NCBI GenBank assembly: GCA_934358675.1
Contig: CAKRKX010000001.1
Location: 1-64,000 of the forward strand
DNA length: 64,000 bases
From: an uncultured Agathobacter sp.
GTDB lineage: Bacteria > Bacillota > Clostridia > Lachnospirales > Lachnospiraceae
Reading direction: 5' to 3'
A program made the position numbers and the translations under genes. The notes beneath the pieces were generated by a model. The model was not told the DNA's origin, did not search any database, and saw only the letters and a list, made by a program, of their open reading frames with translations. Position 1 is the stretch's first letter, and each line of letters opens with the position of its first letter. Below are positions 35,151-45,990 of this stretch, in pieces.

Positions 35151-37853
35151 ATGAAAAGATATCAATTTACGGATACAAACGGAAGCTTTCGTTTGGAGGG
35201 CGCGGAAAATGATCTGGGACTTTATTTTCCGCTCGCCGGTGAACACGGATTAAAAAGCGCCGTGACACCGAATCTTGCCGGGGATTCAAAACTGGATCAG
35301 AATCATTTTCTGATCGAGCCGACAAGCATCGGGGATCTTACGGACAGCCGCACTTCGCGAAACTTCTGGTGTGTGGTCAAAGGCGTTGGCACATGGTCGG
35401 CGACCGGCGTATCGGCAGAGCAGGAAGCGGCGCGTTTTACGGAAGAACAGGATGCGTCAAAGGTGGAAGCGGGCCTGATGTGGCATAAGACAACGCGAAG
35501 CTCAAAGAAATATGCGTTGACATCGGAGATTACTTCATTTGTGACATTCCAGAGTAATGTGGAAGTAATGCAAATAAGAATTACCAATAATGATAAAGAA
35601 CAATTGACAATGAGCGCAATTGCAGCAGTTCCAATCTACGGAAGAAGTGCAGACAATATCCGTGATCACCGCCATGTGACATCGCTTTTGCACCGCGCGA
35701 AGACAACGGAGTACGGGGTACATGTGACACCGACACTTTCTTTTGATGAGAGAGGCCATCAGGTCAACGATACCACCTATTTTGTGGAAGGCATGACGGA
35801 GGACGGAAAGGCACCAGTTGCATTCTATCCGGAGATGAATGCATTCGTGGGCAAGGCGGGAACACTTCTCAGACCGGAGGCTGTCGTGTGTGATCTTGCC
35901 GGCGTACCGGCGGGAAGCACCCTTGACGGACAGGAAGTGATGGGAGCGTTTCGCTTCGGGGAAGTGACGCTGGCACCGGGAGAGAGCACAGAGTACACGG
36001 TTCTGATCGGTGCGACCAGACAGGAGCGCACGATCGGTGAGACGCGGGAGATGCTTTCCGGAAAGAAGAATGTATACCGGCAGCTTGAGATGACAAAGCA
36101 GTACTGGCTCAACAAGATCAATGTTCACTACCATACCGGAGATAACAATTTCGACCAGTTTATGAACTGGGTAAGTTTCCAGCCGGAGCTGCGGCGCATC
36201 TACGGATGCTCCTTCCTGCCGCACCATGATTATGGCAAGGGTGGCAGAGGCTGGCGTGATCTCTGGCAGGATTGTCTAGCACTTCTCATGATGAATCCGG
36301 GCAATGTGCGGCAGATGCTTTTGTCCAACTTCGGCGGTGTCCGCATGGACGGAACGAACGCAACGATCATCGGCGAGCATCTCGGCGAGTTTAAGGCGGA
36401 CCGCAATTCGATCACACGTGTGTGGATGGATCACGGTGTATGGCCTTTTATGACAACAAAGCTCTACATGGATCAGACGGGAGATTTTGATCTGTTGTAC
36501 CAGCAGGCTCCGTATTTCAAGGACCGTCAGGTGATGCGCGGCAAAGGCGTGGATGAGCAGTGGGATGCGGCCACACAGTGGCAGGAGGATGCAAGAGGCA
36601 ACCGCTACGATGGAACGGTGCTCGAGCATCTTTTGATCCAGGCGCTCGGCGCATTCTATGAGGTGGGGGACCACAATCACATCGCACTGCGCGATGCGGA
36701 CTGGAACGACGCACTCGATATGGCAGGCAACAAGGGCGAGAGCGTGGCATTCACCAATGCCTATGCGATGAACCTGCGTGATCTTGCTGCAATTCTGCGA
36801 AAAGAAGCAGAAAAAGGCGTGCGTGATGTATCGCTACTCGAGGAGATCACAAAACTTCTGGAAGATAAACAGGATCTCTATGAAAGCACGGAGGCAAAAC
36901 ATAAATTACTCGGTTCTTATCTGCGCAAGTGCCGTCACAATGTCAGTGGCGTGCGGGTGCAGGTGGATACCTTAAAGCTGGCGGACAGTTTGGAACACAA
37001 AGCCGAGTGGATGATGGAACATATCAGACAGACCGAATGGGTTACGGATCAGGAAGGGCACGGCTGGTACAACGGCTATTACGATGACCACGGCAACCGT
37101 GTGGAAGGCGTGACCGGGGAAGGCAATGTGCGTATGATGCTGACAAGCCAGGTGTTCTCCATTATGGCGGGCACGGCGACGGAGGAACAGGTGGCTTCGA
37201 TCGCAGAGGCGGCCGATCGCTATCTGTATGATGATGCGTGCGGCGGCTACCGGCTGAACACCGATTTCCACGAACTGAAGACCGATATGGGGCGTATGTT
37301 CGGGTTCGCATTCGGCGAGAAGGAAAACGGCGCGGTATTCTCCCATATGGCGGTCATGTACGCGAATGCACTCTATGCAAGAGGGTTCGCAAAAGAAGGT
37401 TATAAGGCACTGTCGGCGTTGTACGAACAGTCCATGGATTTTGAGACGAGCCGTATTTATCCGGGAATCCCGGAGTATTTCGGCAAGGATGGAAGAGGCC
37501 TTTACCACTATCTGACCGGCGCGGCAAGCTGGTATATGCTCACCGTGATCACGCAGATGTTCGGTGTGCGGGGAGAGGCTGGCGGACTGACGATTCAGCC
37601 ACAGCTTCTGGAAACGCAGTTCGATGGCGAGGCACAGGCGGCGATCTCCCTTAAATTTATGGGTATTGCGTGGGAGATTACGATCGAGAATCCTAAGCAC
37701 CTTGAGGTAGGAAAATACAAGATCGGAGATGCTTATCTGGATGGAGAACGAGAGCGGATCGCATCCGGTAAGATCACATATTCCCAGGAACGGATCAGGA
37801 CGCTGGATGAGCGTAAGATCCATCATATCAGACTGATTTTAGAGAAGAAATAG
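35151..37853 (+). CDS. GH94 phosphorylase, laminaribiose-phosphorylase-like
   Basis: 900 residues, longer than cellobiose phosphorylase (about 820) and close to known laminaribiose phosphorylases (about 910). An N-terminal beta-sandwich (about 1-290) is followed by an (alpha/alpha)6 barrel with the glucose-site motif RDLWQD (369-374) and DWND (517-520), whose last Asp corresponds to the general acid after the conserved Trp. No signal peptide: cytoplasmic. It would split a beta-linked glucose disaccharide with phosphate into glucose and glucose-1-phosphate. Linkage beta-1,3 is favoured by resemblance but not proven. GGAGGAGC precedes the ATG; 18 bp after the beta-helix gene. Confidence 0.8.
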   Translation: MKRYQFTDTNGSFRLEGAENDLGLYFPLAGEHGLKSAVTPNLAGDSKLDQNHFLIEPTSIGDLTDSRTSRNFWCVVKGVGTWSATGVSAEQEAARFTEEQDASKVEAGLMWHKTTRSSKKYALTSEITSFVTFQSNVEVMQIRITNNDKEQLTMSAIAAVPIYGRSADNIRDHRHVTSLLHRAKTTEYGVHVTPTLSFDERGHQVNDTTYFVEGMTEDGKAPVAFYPEMNAFVGKAGTLLRPEAVVCDLAGVPAGSTLDGQEVMGAFRFGEVTLAPGESTEYTVLIGATRQERTIGETREMLSGKKNVYRQLEMTKQYWLNKINVHYHTGDNNFDQFMNWVSFQPELRRIYGCSFLPHHDYGKGGRGWRDLWQDCLALLMMNPGNVRQMLLSNFGGVRMDGTNATIIGEHLGEFKADRNSITRVWMDHGVWPFMTTKLYMDQTGDFDLLYQQAPYFKDRQVMRGKGVDEQWDAATQWQEDARGNRYDGTVLEHLLIQALGAFYEVGDHNHIALRDADWNDALDMAGNKGESVAFTNAYAMNLRDLAAILRKEAEKGVRDVSLLEEITKLLEDKQDLYESTEAKHKLLGSYLRKCRHNVSGVRVQVDTLKLADSLEHKAEWMMEHIRQTEWVTDQEGHGWYNGYYDDHGNRVEGVTGEGNVRMMLTSQVFSIMAGTATEEQVASIAEAADRYLYDDACGGYRLNTDFHELKTDMGRMFGFAFGEKENGAVFSHMAVMYANALYARGFAKEGYKALSALYEQSMDFETSRIYPGIPEYFGKDGRGLYHYLTGAASWYMLTVITQMFGVRGEAGGLTIQPQLLETQFDGEAQAAISLKFMGIAWEITIENPKHLEVGKYKIGDAYLDGERERIASGKITYSQERIRTLDERKIHHIRLILEKK

Positions 37854-37870
37854 GCAAAAGGAGACAGGAC

Positions 37871-40800
37871 ATGAACAGAAGATCAGAAGAATATATTATG
37901 AAAGATTACGGAAAGAAGTCCACATTCGCGAGCTTCCTTCCGGGTATCGCCGGTGTGAGAGGAATACCGATCTGGTGTTATTATGTTAATCGCGGACAGG
38001 GCGTTGTCAGCTTCGGTGTGGACAACAAGGATCACTCGATCATGGAGTTTTTCCCGGCGCATGTCGCATATCAGAATGTAAAACGCACAGGATTCCGAAC
38101 CTTCATCCGTGAGAACGGAAAGACGATCGAGGCTTTTTCGAATGAAGACAATGCACACAACATGCAGATCGGCATGAACACACTCGACATTGAGGAGGAA
38201 CTTGCAACGCAGCAGCTTAAGGTACATGTCGGCTATTACACACTGCCGGAGGAACAGGTCGGTGCACTGATGCGTGAGGTCACGGTGACGAATACTTCGG
38301 ATGCGGAGAAAACACTTGAGATCGTTGACGGTATGCCGGCGCTCATCCCGTACGGTGTCGGAATGGACAGCATGAAGAATATGACGCAGACGACGAAGGC
38401 GTGGATGCAGGTTGAGGACAGTGCAAGCGGCGTACCTTACTACAGAGTACGCGTGAGCATGGACGACACCGCAGCGGTATCGATCGTTGAGGGCGGTAAC
38501 TTCGGTGTCGGCGTGAATGCGGACGGAAGCCGTCTTAAAGTCATTGTCGATCCGGATGCTATCTTTGGATATGACAATGCGTTGGAGAAACCGGTCATCT
38601 TCCGCGATGGAGGAATCGAAGCGGTACAGGCAGAGGAAGAAAACTATTCGAATCTGCTTCCGTCATGCTTTTTCTTAAAAGAATGCACACTTGCCGCAGG
38701 GGAGAGCGTAACGCTCTACGAGATGATCGGTCAGGTGGAAAACAAGAAGATTCTGGAAGAATTCTTAAAGCAGAAGATCGACGGTACCTTTTTCGGCAAA
38801 AAGCGCGAGCGTGCGGTGGCACTGGTGGATGAACTGGTATCCGGCATCGAGACAAAGACGGCGGACGACAAGTTTGACGCGTACTGCAAATACACCTATA
38901 TGGACAACGTACTGCGCGGCGGCTTCCCGATCCAGCTCGGACATAACAAGATCTTCTATGTCTATTCAAGAAAGCACGGCGATCTCGAGCGTGACTACAA
39001 TTATTTTTCGATGCTGCCGGAATTCTACTCACAGGGCAACGGAAACTTCCGCGATGTGAACCAGAACCGACGCCTCGATACGTTCTTCACACCGTTCGTG
39101 GGACGTGAGAACATTCATACATTTTACAGTCTCGTACAGATGGACGGCTACAATCCGCTCGGTGTGGAGAAATTGACCTACACGGTTCCGGAGGAAAAGG
39201 CGCAGCTCATCTTAGAGGGAGTGGACAAAGAGAAGAAAGAGGCACTTATCGAGCTCGTGACAAATCCGTTTACACCGGGCAAACTGTATGAAGCACTTGC
39301 CGATGCGGTGGACAGTGCGCAGACCGATAAGCTGTTTGAGTCGCTGATCGATTTTGCGGACAGCCTTGTGAACGGCAACTTCGGTGAGGGTTACTGGAGT
39401 GATCACTGGGATTACAATCTGGATCTGATCGAGGAGTATATCGGCGTATTCCCGGAGCGCGAGGAAGAGATGCTTTACGAGAAGGCGTACACATTCTTCT
39501 TATCACAGATCAATGTCAACCATCGTTTCAAGCGCTATGCACTGACACCAAACGGTGTGCGCCAGTACTATGCGCTCGATGAGAAGAGCCGCCGCAACAC
39601 GAAGGACAAACTTGTGCGCGACAATTTCGGAACCGGAGAAGTGATCTACACGACGCTGATGGAGAAATTACTGGTTCTGTGTGCGACCAAATTTGCAACA
39701 CTCGATCCGTACGGAATGGGTGTTGAGATGGAGGGCGGCAAGCCGGGCTGGTACGATGCCTTAAACGGTATGCCGGGCATGTTCGGTTCTTCCATGGCGG
39801 AGACTTATGAACTTCTCCGCATGCTCGATTACACGATCGGTGCATTAAAGAAGTATCCGGGAAAAGTGAGCGTACTTAAGGAACTCGGAAACTTTATGGA
39901 TGAGCTTGAGCTGATCAACCGTCTGGAAGCAGAGAAGATCCGAAACGATGAGGAAGTACTCTCATTCTGGAACCGCATCAACGATGCGAAGGAAATCTAC
40001 CGCGACAAGACCTTCTCCGGTGTGTCCGGCGATGTGAGCGAGTACAGCACAGAGGCACTTGCCGGAATGCTTGAAGGCTGGAAGAATACCGTGCTCTGTG
40101 GTATCGAGAAAGCTGTTCGCCTGGGAGGCGGCATCTGCCCGACCTACTTTACGTTCGAGGTAAAGAAATATGAGACCATGGAAGACGGTATCCGTCCGCT
40201 GGCATTTGCGGTACAGATGGTTCCTTATTTCCTGGAAGGCCCGGTACGCTACTTAAAGCTCGGCTGGGATAAAGATACGAAGCGTACGCTCTATAACAAT
40301 GTCAAGAACAGCGATCTCTACGATGATAAGCTGTCCATGTACAAAGTCAATGCATCGCTGCAGGAGGCTTCCTATGAGCTCGGCCGTGCGCGCGCATTTA
40401 CACCGGGCTGGCTGGAAAACGAATCCATCTGGCTTCATATGGAATACAAGTATCTGCTCGAGCTGATCAAATCCGGTCTGTATCCGGAGTTTGCGGAAGA
40501 CTTCCACAAGGCAGTCATTCCGTTTCTCGATGAAAAGGTATACGGAAGAAGTGTTCTGGAGAATTCGTCCTTTATCGCAAGCTCGAAGAATCCGAACAAG
40601 AAGATCCACGGCAAAGGCTTTGTTGCCCGCCTGAGCGGATCGACGATCGAGTTTATCAATATGTGGAAGATCATGATGTTCGGAAGATATCCGTTTGCAT
40701 TTGCAGATGGAGCGTTAAGCCTTCATTTACAGCCGACGATCCCGGCGTATCTTGTCGGGGAGGACAGGGAAGTGTCTGCGATGTTGCTCGGCACAACGAA

Positions 40801-40981
40801 GGTAACCTACAGACTTTCGGAGCAGAAGGATTACTTCCCGGGATCATATAAGATTACAGAGATCGTTCTCACTTATCGAAACGGAAGTAAAGCGACGGTA
40901 AGCGGGGAAGAGATCGGTGCGGATCTTGCCCGTGATGTGAGAAACGGTGAGATTGCGCGTATCGATGTAACGATCGAGTAA
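37871..40981 (+). CDS. Clan GH-Q oligoglucan phosphorylase (GH94/GH161-like)
   Basis: 1036 residues, clearly different from the neighbouring GH94. The N-terminus has [20 protein letters not shown] and [12 protein letters not shown]. The barrel has [16 protein letters not shown] (about 508-523) and GWYDALNG, where Asp629 after Trp627 fits the general acid. This layout is that of long phosphorylases acting on oligosaccharides (1,2-beta-oligoglucan in GH94, beta-1,3-oligoglucan in GH161/GH149); I cannot decide between these. No signal peptide. It would shorten imported oligoglucans to the disaccharide used by the enzyme before it. Terminator follows. Confidence 0.75.
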   Translation: MNRRSEEYIMKDYGKKSTFASFLPGIAGVRGIPIWCYYVNRGQGVVSFGVDNKDHSIMEFFPAHVAYQNVKRTGFRTFIRENGKTIEAFSNEDNAHNMQIGMNTLDIEEELATQQLKVHVGYYTLPEEQVGALMREVTVTNTSDAEKTLEIVDGMPALIPYGVGMDSMKNMTQTTKAWMQVEDSASGVPYYRVRVSMDDTAAVSIVEGGNFGVGVNADGSRLKVIVDPDAIFGYDNALEKPVIFRDGGIEAVQAEEENYSNLLPSCFFLKECTLAAGESVTLYEMIGQVENKKILEEFLKQKIDGTFFGKKRERAVALVDELVSGIETKTADDKFDAYCKYTYMDNVLRGGFPIQLGHNKIFYVYSRKHGDLERDYNYFSMLPEFYSQGNGNFRDVNQNRRLDTFFTPFVGRENIHTFYSLVQMDGYNPLGVEKLTYTVPEEKAQLILEGVDKEKKEALIELVTNPFTPGKLYEALADAVDSAQTDKLFESLIDFADSLVNGNFGEGYWSDHWDYNLDLIEEYIGVFPEREEEMLYEKAYTFFLSQINVNHRFKRYALTPNGVRQYYALDEKSRRNTKDKLVRDNFGTGEVIYTTLMEKLLVLCATKFATLDPYGMGVEMEGGKPGWYDALNGMPGMFGSSMAETYELLRMLDYTIGALKKYPGKVSVLKELGNFMDELELINRLEAEKIRNDEEVLSFWNRINDAKEIYRDKTFSGVSGDVSEYSTEALAGMLEGWKNTVLCGIEKAVRLGGGICPTYFTFEVKKYETMEDGIRPLAFAVQMVPYFLEGPVRYLKLGWDKDTKRTLYNNVKNSDLYDDKLSMYKVNASLQEASYELGRARAFTPGWLENESIWLHMEYKYLLELIKSGLYPEFAEDFHKAVIPFLDEKVYGRSVLENSSFIASSKNPNKKIHGKGFVARLSGSTIEFINMWKIMMFGRYPFAFADGALSLHLQPTIPAYLVGEDREVSAMLLGTTKVTYRLSEQKDYFPGSYKITEIVLTYRNGSKATVSGEEIGADLARDVRNGEIARIDVTIE

Positions 40982-40989
40982 GAGATCAA

Positions 40990-41054
40990 AACAAAAATCC
41001 TGAAAATAGTAGTGGAAATAAGAATATTTTCTACTGCCAATCAGGATTTTTGTT
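40990..41054 (+). terminator. Hairpin terminator after the second phosphorylase
   Basis: AACAAAAATCCTGA pairs with TCAGGATTTTTGTT (14 bp); the T-run is part of the 3' arm. It may be only partial, as GH30 follows in the same direction. Confidence 0.7.
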
Positions 41055-41111
41055 GCGTAAAATAAGAATAAAGGATTAAAAAATCAAAACCGTGTGAGGA
41101 GGGCTTTTTAT

Positions 41112-42461
41112 ATGAAGAATATTAAACGGATCGTAACCTGTGAGGCAGAGAATCTACTGTGGCAGGAGACAGACATCGACCCGAAGGCACAGGAAGACTG
41201 CATGCATGTCATCAATGTGTATCCGCAGGTAAAATACCAGACGATCGACGGATTCGGAGGCGCTTTTACCGAGGCGAGTGCACATAATTATATGGCGATG
41301 AGCGATGATAAGAAAAAAGAGATGATCGAGGCTTATTTCGGCGAGAGCGGACTGAAATACAACATCGGCCGTGTACATATGAACAGCTGCGACTTCGGTC
41401 TGGGCAATTACACCTATATCGAAGAGGGAGACAGCGAACTGAAAACATTCAGCATCGAGCACGATGAGGCGGAGATCCTTCCGCTTCTGCGCGACGCGAT
41501 CGCAGAGCACAAAACCGTCTCTTCCGATACGATGACATTCCTGATGTCCCCATGGTCACCGCCTGCGTTCATGAAGACGAACGGCGAGATGAACCACGGA
41601 GGACAGCTCAAAAAAGAATACTATCAGGCATGGGCAGACTACTATGTAAAATTCATCAAGGCTTACCATGAAAAAGGCGTTATGATCGATGCACTCACGA
41701 TCCAGAATGAGCCGGCTGCCGTACAGACCTGGGATTCCTGCATCTACAGTGCGTCCGAGGAGGCAGAGTTTGTTGCGGATTACCTCGGACCGACGATGAA
41801 AGAAGCGGGACTTGGCGATATTGCGATCTTCATATGGGATCACAACAAGGACATTCTCTTTGACCGTGTGGAAGAATCCATGTCAAATAAAAAGGCGACG
41901 GAGTATATCAACGGTGTGGCCATCCACTGGTATACCGGCGATCACTTCGAGGCAATCGAAATGGTGAGAAAAGAATATCCGGATCTGAAGATCATTTTCT
42001 CGGAGGGCTGCGTGGAGTATTCGCGTTTTGCAGATACAAGAGAGACGTATAAGGCGGAGATGTATGCACATGACATTCTGGGAAATCTTGTTTCCGGCAT
42101 CTCTTCTTATCTTGATTGGAACTTATTCCTCGATGCCGAGGGTGGACCGAACCATGTCGGCAACTTCTGTGCGGCACCGATCATGTGCGATATCGATGCG
42201 GACACGTATGAGAAGCGCCTGACTTACTACTACATCGGTCAGTTCAGCCGCTATATCCAAAAAGGCGCGGTACGTGTGGCAACCACACGCTACACATCCG
42301 ATGTGGAAACCGTAGGCTTTGAGAATCCTGACGGAAGTCATGTTGTCGTTGTTCTTAACCGAAGCGGAAAAGATACCGAGATTACGCTGATTGAGAGTGG
42401 TGTCGGAGTGAATGATCAGGTGAAGGCACACAGCATCGCAACCTATATTTTAGAGAACTAA
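41112..42461 (+). CDS. GH30 beta-glucosidase/beta-1,6-glucanase-like enzyme
   Basis: 449 residues. GH30 features: IDGFGGAFTEASAHN at the barrel start, acid/base E200 in TIQNEP, nucleophile E298 in FSEGCVE, and a C-terminal beta-domain (VVVLNRSGKDTEITL). No signal peptide, so it acts on imported sugar. GH30 covers beta-1,6-glucanases and beta-glucosidases. In a beta-1,3-glucan pathway removal of beta-1,6 branches would fit (inference). GAGGAGGG lies 9 bp before ATG 41112. A terminator follows, separating it from the importer genes. Confidence 0.85.
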   Translation: MKNIKRIVTCEAENLLWQETDIDPKAQEDCMHVINVYPQVKYQTIDGFGGAFTEASAHNYMAMSDDKKKEMIEAYFGESGLKYNIGRVHMNSCDFGLGNYTYIEEGDSELKTFSIEHDEAEILPLLRDAIAEHKTVSSDTMTFLMSPWSPPAFMKTNGEMNHGGQLKKEYYQAWADYYVKFIKAYHEKGVMIDALTIQNEPAAVQTWDSCIYSASEEAEFVADYLGPTMKEAGLGDIAIFIWDHNKDILFDRVEESMSNKKATEYINGVAIHWYTGDHFEAIEMVRKEYPDLKIIFSEGCVEYSRFADTRETYKAEMYAHDILGNLVSGISSYLDWNLFLDAEGGPNHVGNFCAAPIMCDIDADTYEKRLTYYYIGQFSRYIQKGAVRVATTRYTSDVETVGFENPDGSHVVVVLNRSGKDTEITLIESGVGVNDQVKAHSIATYILEN

Positions 42462-42469
42462 AAAAAAGA

Positions 42470-42497
42470 CACCTTTTTAAAAATAGGTGCATTTTTT
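42470..42497 (+). terminator. Terminator of the GH30 gene
   Basis: CACCT pairs with AGGTG, extended by A/T pairs, followed by six to seven T. Confidence 0.7.
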
Positions 42498-42505
42498 ACA
42501 GAGAG

Positions 42506-42560
42506 ATATCCTCCTATAATATGCTTATCAACAATAAGTTGGAACATAAAAGGAGGATAT
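42506..42560 (+). promoter_or_regulatory. Promoter/operator of the oligoglucan importer, with inverted repeat to the ribosome-binding site
   Basis: TATAAT lies at 42515-42520 without a clear -35. CTTAT-caaca-ATAAG (42524-42538) is a palindrome at the predicted start. ATATCCTCCT (42506-42515) is the exact complement of AGGAGGATAT (42551-42560), the ribosome-binding site. Activator dependence is suggested by the poor -35 (inference). Confidence 0.55.
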
Positions 42561-42564
42561 TTTT

Positions 42565-43971
42565 ATGAATTGGAAAAAAGTTGTATCAGTATTACTGATC
42601 GGTACCATGGCATTCTCTATGATGGCTTGTGGTGGAAAAGACAACAGCTCAAACAACAGTGCAAAGAACGATGGCACACAGAGCGCAGACAATGGTGACG
42701 GCTCAGATGTTCAGCTTGATGACAAGCTCGTTGTATGGACACTGGCAAACGACCTTATCGATTTCGGTAAGAGATTCCAGGAGCAGACAGGCGTTGAGGT
42801 TGATACCGTAGTTATCGAGCCTGCCGATTACCCGACAAAGGTTCAGACAGCATTACTTGCAGGCGAGGAAGAGCCTGATATCATCGTTGGTGAGCCACAG
42901 ATGCTCGAGGATTTCTACGATGCAGGATTCTTTGCAAACTTAGATGATTTCGGTGCGCAGGATTACGCAGATCAGATCGTTGATTACGTATGGCAGGTTG
43001 GACAGGATGCAGACGGTATCCAGAGAGCAATCTCTTACCAGATCACTCCTGCAGGTTTCTACTATCGTAGAGATATCGCTCAGGAAGTATTCGGAACCGA
43101 TGATCCTGACGAGGTAGGAAAGTTATTCTCAAGCTACGAGACAATCCTTGAGACAGCTCAGACATTAAAGGATGCAGGATACAGAATCTTCGCTTCCGAT
43201 GCAGAGTTAAACTTCTTCTCAGGTGACAGCGCCTGGGTTGTTGACGGAAAACTCAATGTTGATCAGGCAAGATATGATTACATGGATCTGTGTGTAGACT
43301 TATACCAGAAGGATCTTACAGCATATGCAAACCAGTGGTCAACACCTTGGTATCAGGCTATGGCCGGCGAGGTACCGATCCTTTCTGCTGACATCCAGAA
43401 CTACGCAGATGATTCCGTAAACGTTTGGGATGCTACACAGTTCGAAGAGTCTACTAAGGACATGGACAAGACAACCGTATTTGCTTTCGGTCTTCCTGCA
43501 TGGGGCGTATTAACTATGAGAGATAACGTAGGCGATACATCAGGTAAGTGGGGCGTTTGTGCCGGACCTTCATACGGATTCTCCGGTGGTACATACATTG
43601 GTATTTCTTCACAGTCTAAGAGACAGCAGACAGCTTGGGAGTTCGTTAAGTTCTGTACATTAAATGAGGATACAGCTGACTGGTGGATCGAGTACTCACA
43701 GGGCGATACTGTTTCCCTTAAGTCTGCAATCGAGAAGCACAAAGATGATGCTAACGAGATCTACGGCGGTGAGAAACTGTACGCATTCTGGTTAGAGCAG
43801 GCTGAAGGTATCGACTACTCTAAGGTTACACGTTACGACAAGGCAATCGGCGATGCATGGGGCGAGGCTATCTCAGCAATCAAGACAGGTCAGAAGACAA
43901 AGGATGAGGCTGTTGACGAGTTCTACGATAAGGTAGCAGCTACATATCCGGATATCGAGATCGACAGATAA
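42565..43971 (+). CDS. Sugar ABC transporter substrate-binding lipoprotein (oligoglucan importer)
   Basis: 468 residues. The lipobox ends at Cys22 (FSMMACGG), followed by a Ser/Asn/Asp-rich linker of about 25 residues and a family 1 solute-binding fold (VVWTLANDLIDFGKRFQEQ). It is anchored outside and captures the oligosaccharide. Two permeases follow, and the enzymes upstream suggest beta-gluco-oligosaccharides. Codon use is strongly biased, as in highly expressed genes. AGGAGGATATTTTT gives the start. Confidence 0.9.
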   Translation: MNWKKVVSVLLIGTMAFSMMACGGKDNSSNNSAKNDGTQSADNGDGSDVQLDDKLVVWTLANDLIDFGKRFQEQTGVEVDTVVIEPADYPTKVQTALLAGEEEPDIIVGEPQMLEDFYDAGFFANLDDFGAQDYADQIVDYVWQVGQDADGIQRAISYQITPAGFYYRRDIAQEVFGTDDPDEVGKLFSSYETILETAQTLKDAGYRIFASDAELNFFSGDSAWVVDGKLNVDQARYDYMDLCVDLYQKDLTAYANQWSTPWYQAMAGEVPILSADIQNYADDSVNVWDATQFEESTKDMDKTTVFAFGLPAWGVLTMRDNVGDTSGKWGVCAGPSYGFSGGTYIGISSQSKRQQTAWEFVKFCTLNEDTADWWIEYSQGDTVSLKSAIEKHKDDANEIYGGEKLYAFWLEQAEGIDYSKVTRYDKAIGDAWGEAISAIKTGQKTKDEAVDEFYDKVAATYPDIEIDR

Positions 43972-44015
43972 AAGTTTGTTGAACGCATATTAAAATGAGG
44001 ACAGACAGATGTGTT

Positions 44016-44039
44016 CCCGGCCGGCGGATACCGGTCGGG
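44016..44039 (+). other. Stem-loop between binding-protein and permease genes
   Basis: CCCGGCCGG pairs with CCGGTCGGG (one G-U) around CGGATA; no T-run. Placed exactly like the stem-loop at 3030-3059 in the sucrose operon, so probably for unequal expression. Confidence 0.65.
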
Positions 44040-44090
44040 GCATAACTGTCATGAAACTATATTGTAACAAAAACGTGGGGAGATGAACCT

Positions 44091-45020
44091 ATGGGCAAGA
44101 AAAAAAAGAGCGGTCTGAAGACATACGATAATATGGGATACTTATTTGTACTTCCGTTCGTTGTTGTATTCCTGATCTTCAGCGTATACCCGGTATTCAG
44201 AACACTGTATTTAAGTTTTACCAATGCCAAGATCGCGGGTGTCGGTGAAATGAAGTGGGTCTGGTTTGATAATTATAAGCGAGTTTTTACTGACAAGTTC
44301 TTCTGGAGAGGCTTATGGAACACTGTAAGAATCTGGGCTGTAAACATTGTATTACAGTTGGGACTTGCATTCCTACTTACTATTGTATTCAGCGATATCA
44401 AGTACAAGATGAAAGGACTCGGAATCTTCCGTGTGCTTTACTATCTGCCAAACCTGATCGCTGCAACTTCAATCGCATTCTTATTCAACACTTTATTGGA
44501 TTGGAGATTTGGAACATTCAATCAGATTATCTCCGGAATCTACAAGTTTTTCGGTGCAAGTTATAATCCGGTTGATTGGCTTGGTTCTCCGAACACCGCA
44601 GGATATACCATCGCTGTCATTTCCGCATGGATGTGGTTTGGTAACTCCTTCATCATGCTGATGGCCGGTGTACAAGGAATTTCAAAAGATTACTTCGAGG
44701 CAGCCGCTATCGACGGCGCCGGAAGATGGACTGTATTTGGAAAAATCACATTACCGCTTCTTAAACCAATGTTAATGTATGTTGCGATTACTTCACTCAT
44801 CGGTGGTCTGCAGATGTTCGATCTGCCATATCTGATGTCAAGTACATCCAGCGCATCCTATAACTCTGTATACACAGCGGTTATGTATCTGTATAAATTT
44901 GGATTTACAACAGGAACTACACAGACCGGTTACGCTTCTGCAATCGCGTATGTCATCTTCCTGATCGTCTTGGCTGTATCTGTTGTTCAGCTTAAGATCT
45001 TTAACAGAAAGGAGGATTAG
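44091..45020 (+). CDS. Sugar ABC transporter permease (first)
   Basis: 309 residues, six membrane helices expected, with the EAA loop (FEAAAIDGAGRWTVFGKITLP). It pairs with the next permease. GGGGAGATGAACC precedes the ATG. The missing ATPase is again assumed to be a shared MsmK-type protein encoded elsewhere. Confidence 0.9.
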   Translation: MGKKKKSGLKTYDNMGYLFVLPFVVVFLIFSVYPVFRTLYLSFTNAKIAGVGEMKWVWFDNYKRVFTDKFFWRGLWNTVRIWAVNIVLQLGLAFLLTIVFSDIKYKMKGLGIFRVLYYLPNLIAATSIAFLFNTLLDWRFGTFNQIISGIYKFFGASYNPVDWLGSPNTAGYTIAVISAWMWFGNSFIMLMAGVQGISKDYFEAAAIDGAGRWTVFGKITLPLLKPMLMYVAITSLIGGLQMFDLPYLMSSTSSASYNSVYTAVMYLYKFGFTTGTTQTGYASAIAYVIFLIVLAVSVVQLKIFNRKED

Positions 45021-45025
45021 GAAGT

Positions 45026-45862
45026 ATGAATGGTATTGGTTATAAAGTAAAAAAAGGAATTCTTTACTTCCTTTTGATCCTGCTTGCTGCAGCATGTTTG
45101 TTCCCGTTTCTGCTTATGATGGTCAATGCGACACGAAGCGGAAGTGAGATCGTAACATCATTTACATTGATCCCTAGTACCCATATCAAAGAGAACTGGG
45201 ATACCGTATTTCAGTATTTCAATCTCTTTAAGGGTATGTGGAACAGCGTGAAAGTTGCAATACCTGCAACATTACTTACCGCTTATTTCTCTGCACTTAC
45301 TGCATATGCACTTGCAATGTATAAGTTCAAGGGAAGCAATCTGATCTTCATGGTCATTTTGATCTTTATGATGATTCCTGGTCAGTTAAGCCTGATCGGA
45401 TTCTACAACTTATGTACAAAGCTGCACCTGGTTAATACTTATATTCCACTTATTATTCCGGCAATCGCAGCACCGGGAACCGTATTCTTCTTACGACAGT
45501 ATGTTATGTCGGTTATGCCGCCTTCATTGATCGAGGCTGCAAGAATTGACGGTGCCAAAGAGTTATACATTTTCCACAGAATCGCAATCCCGATCATGTC
45601 ACCGGGTATCGCAACCATGTCGATCATGGGATTCATCGGAAACTGGAATGCATACTTAATGCCAATGATCATCTTAAACAAGAACGAGAAGTTCACCTTG
45701 CCGGTTATGATGGCAACGCTTCGTTCTTCCACAGATATCACGGCAAATCAGGGAGCTATCTACTTAGCGGTAGCAATCTCGGTTATCCCGATTCTCCTTG
45801 TGTTTGCATTCTTCTCAAAATACATCATCAGCAGTATTGCTGCCGGTGCTGTAAAAGAGTAA
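45026..45862 (+). CDS. Sugar ABC transporter permease (second)
   Basis: 278 residues, six membrane helices, EAA motif IEAARIDGAKELYIFHRIAIP. It starts 5 bp after the first permease stop; the AGGAGG ribosome-binding site lies within the end of that gene. A perfect hairpin terminator follows. Confidence 0.9.
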   Translation: MNGIGYKVKKGILYFLLILLAAACLFPFLLMMVNATRSGSEIVTSFTLIPSTHIKENWDTVFQYFNLFKGMWNSVKVAIPATLLTAYFSALTAYALAMYKFKGSNLIFMVILIFMMIPGQLSLIGFYNLCTKLHLVNTYIPLIIPAIAAPGTVFFLRQYVMSVMPPSLIEAARIDGAKELYIFHRIAIPIMSPGIATMSIMGFIGNWNAYLMPMIILNKNEKFTLPVMMATLRSSTDITANQGAIYLAVAISVIPILLVFAFFSKYIISSIAAGAVKE

Positions 45863-45913
45863 TTAAAATAGCTAGTTTTTCAAATTTTTTCTCCCCTAAA
45901 TACATAGTTTTGG

Positions 45914-45942
45914 CAAGAGACTTTGCTTTGCAAAGTCTCTTG
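45914..45942 (+). terminator. Hairpin terminator after the importer operon
   Basis: CAAGAGACTTTGC pairs perfectly with GCAAAGTCTCTTG (13 bp). Only a short T-rich tail follows. Confidence 0.7.
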
Positions 45943-45956
45943 TTGTATTATATAAT
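45928..45956 (+). promoter_or_regulatory. Promoter of the lipoprotein-sensor operon
   Basis: TTGCAA (45928-45933), 17-bp spacer, TATAAT (45951-45956). The -35 lies inside the preceding terminator hairpin. Confidence 0.65.
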
Positions 45957-45990
45957 ATAAGGTGCAAAAAGCCTGAAATGAGGGACTTGT

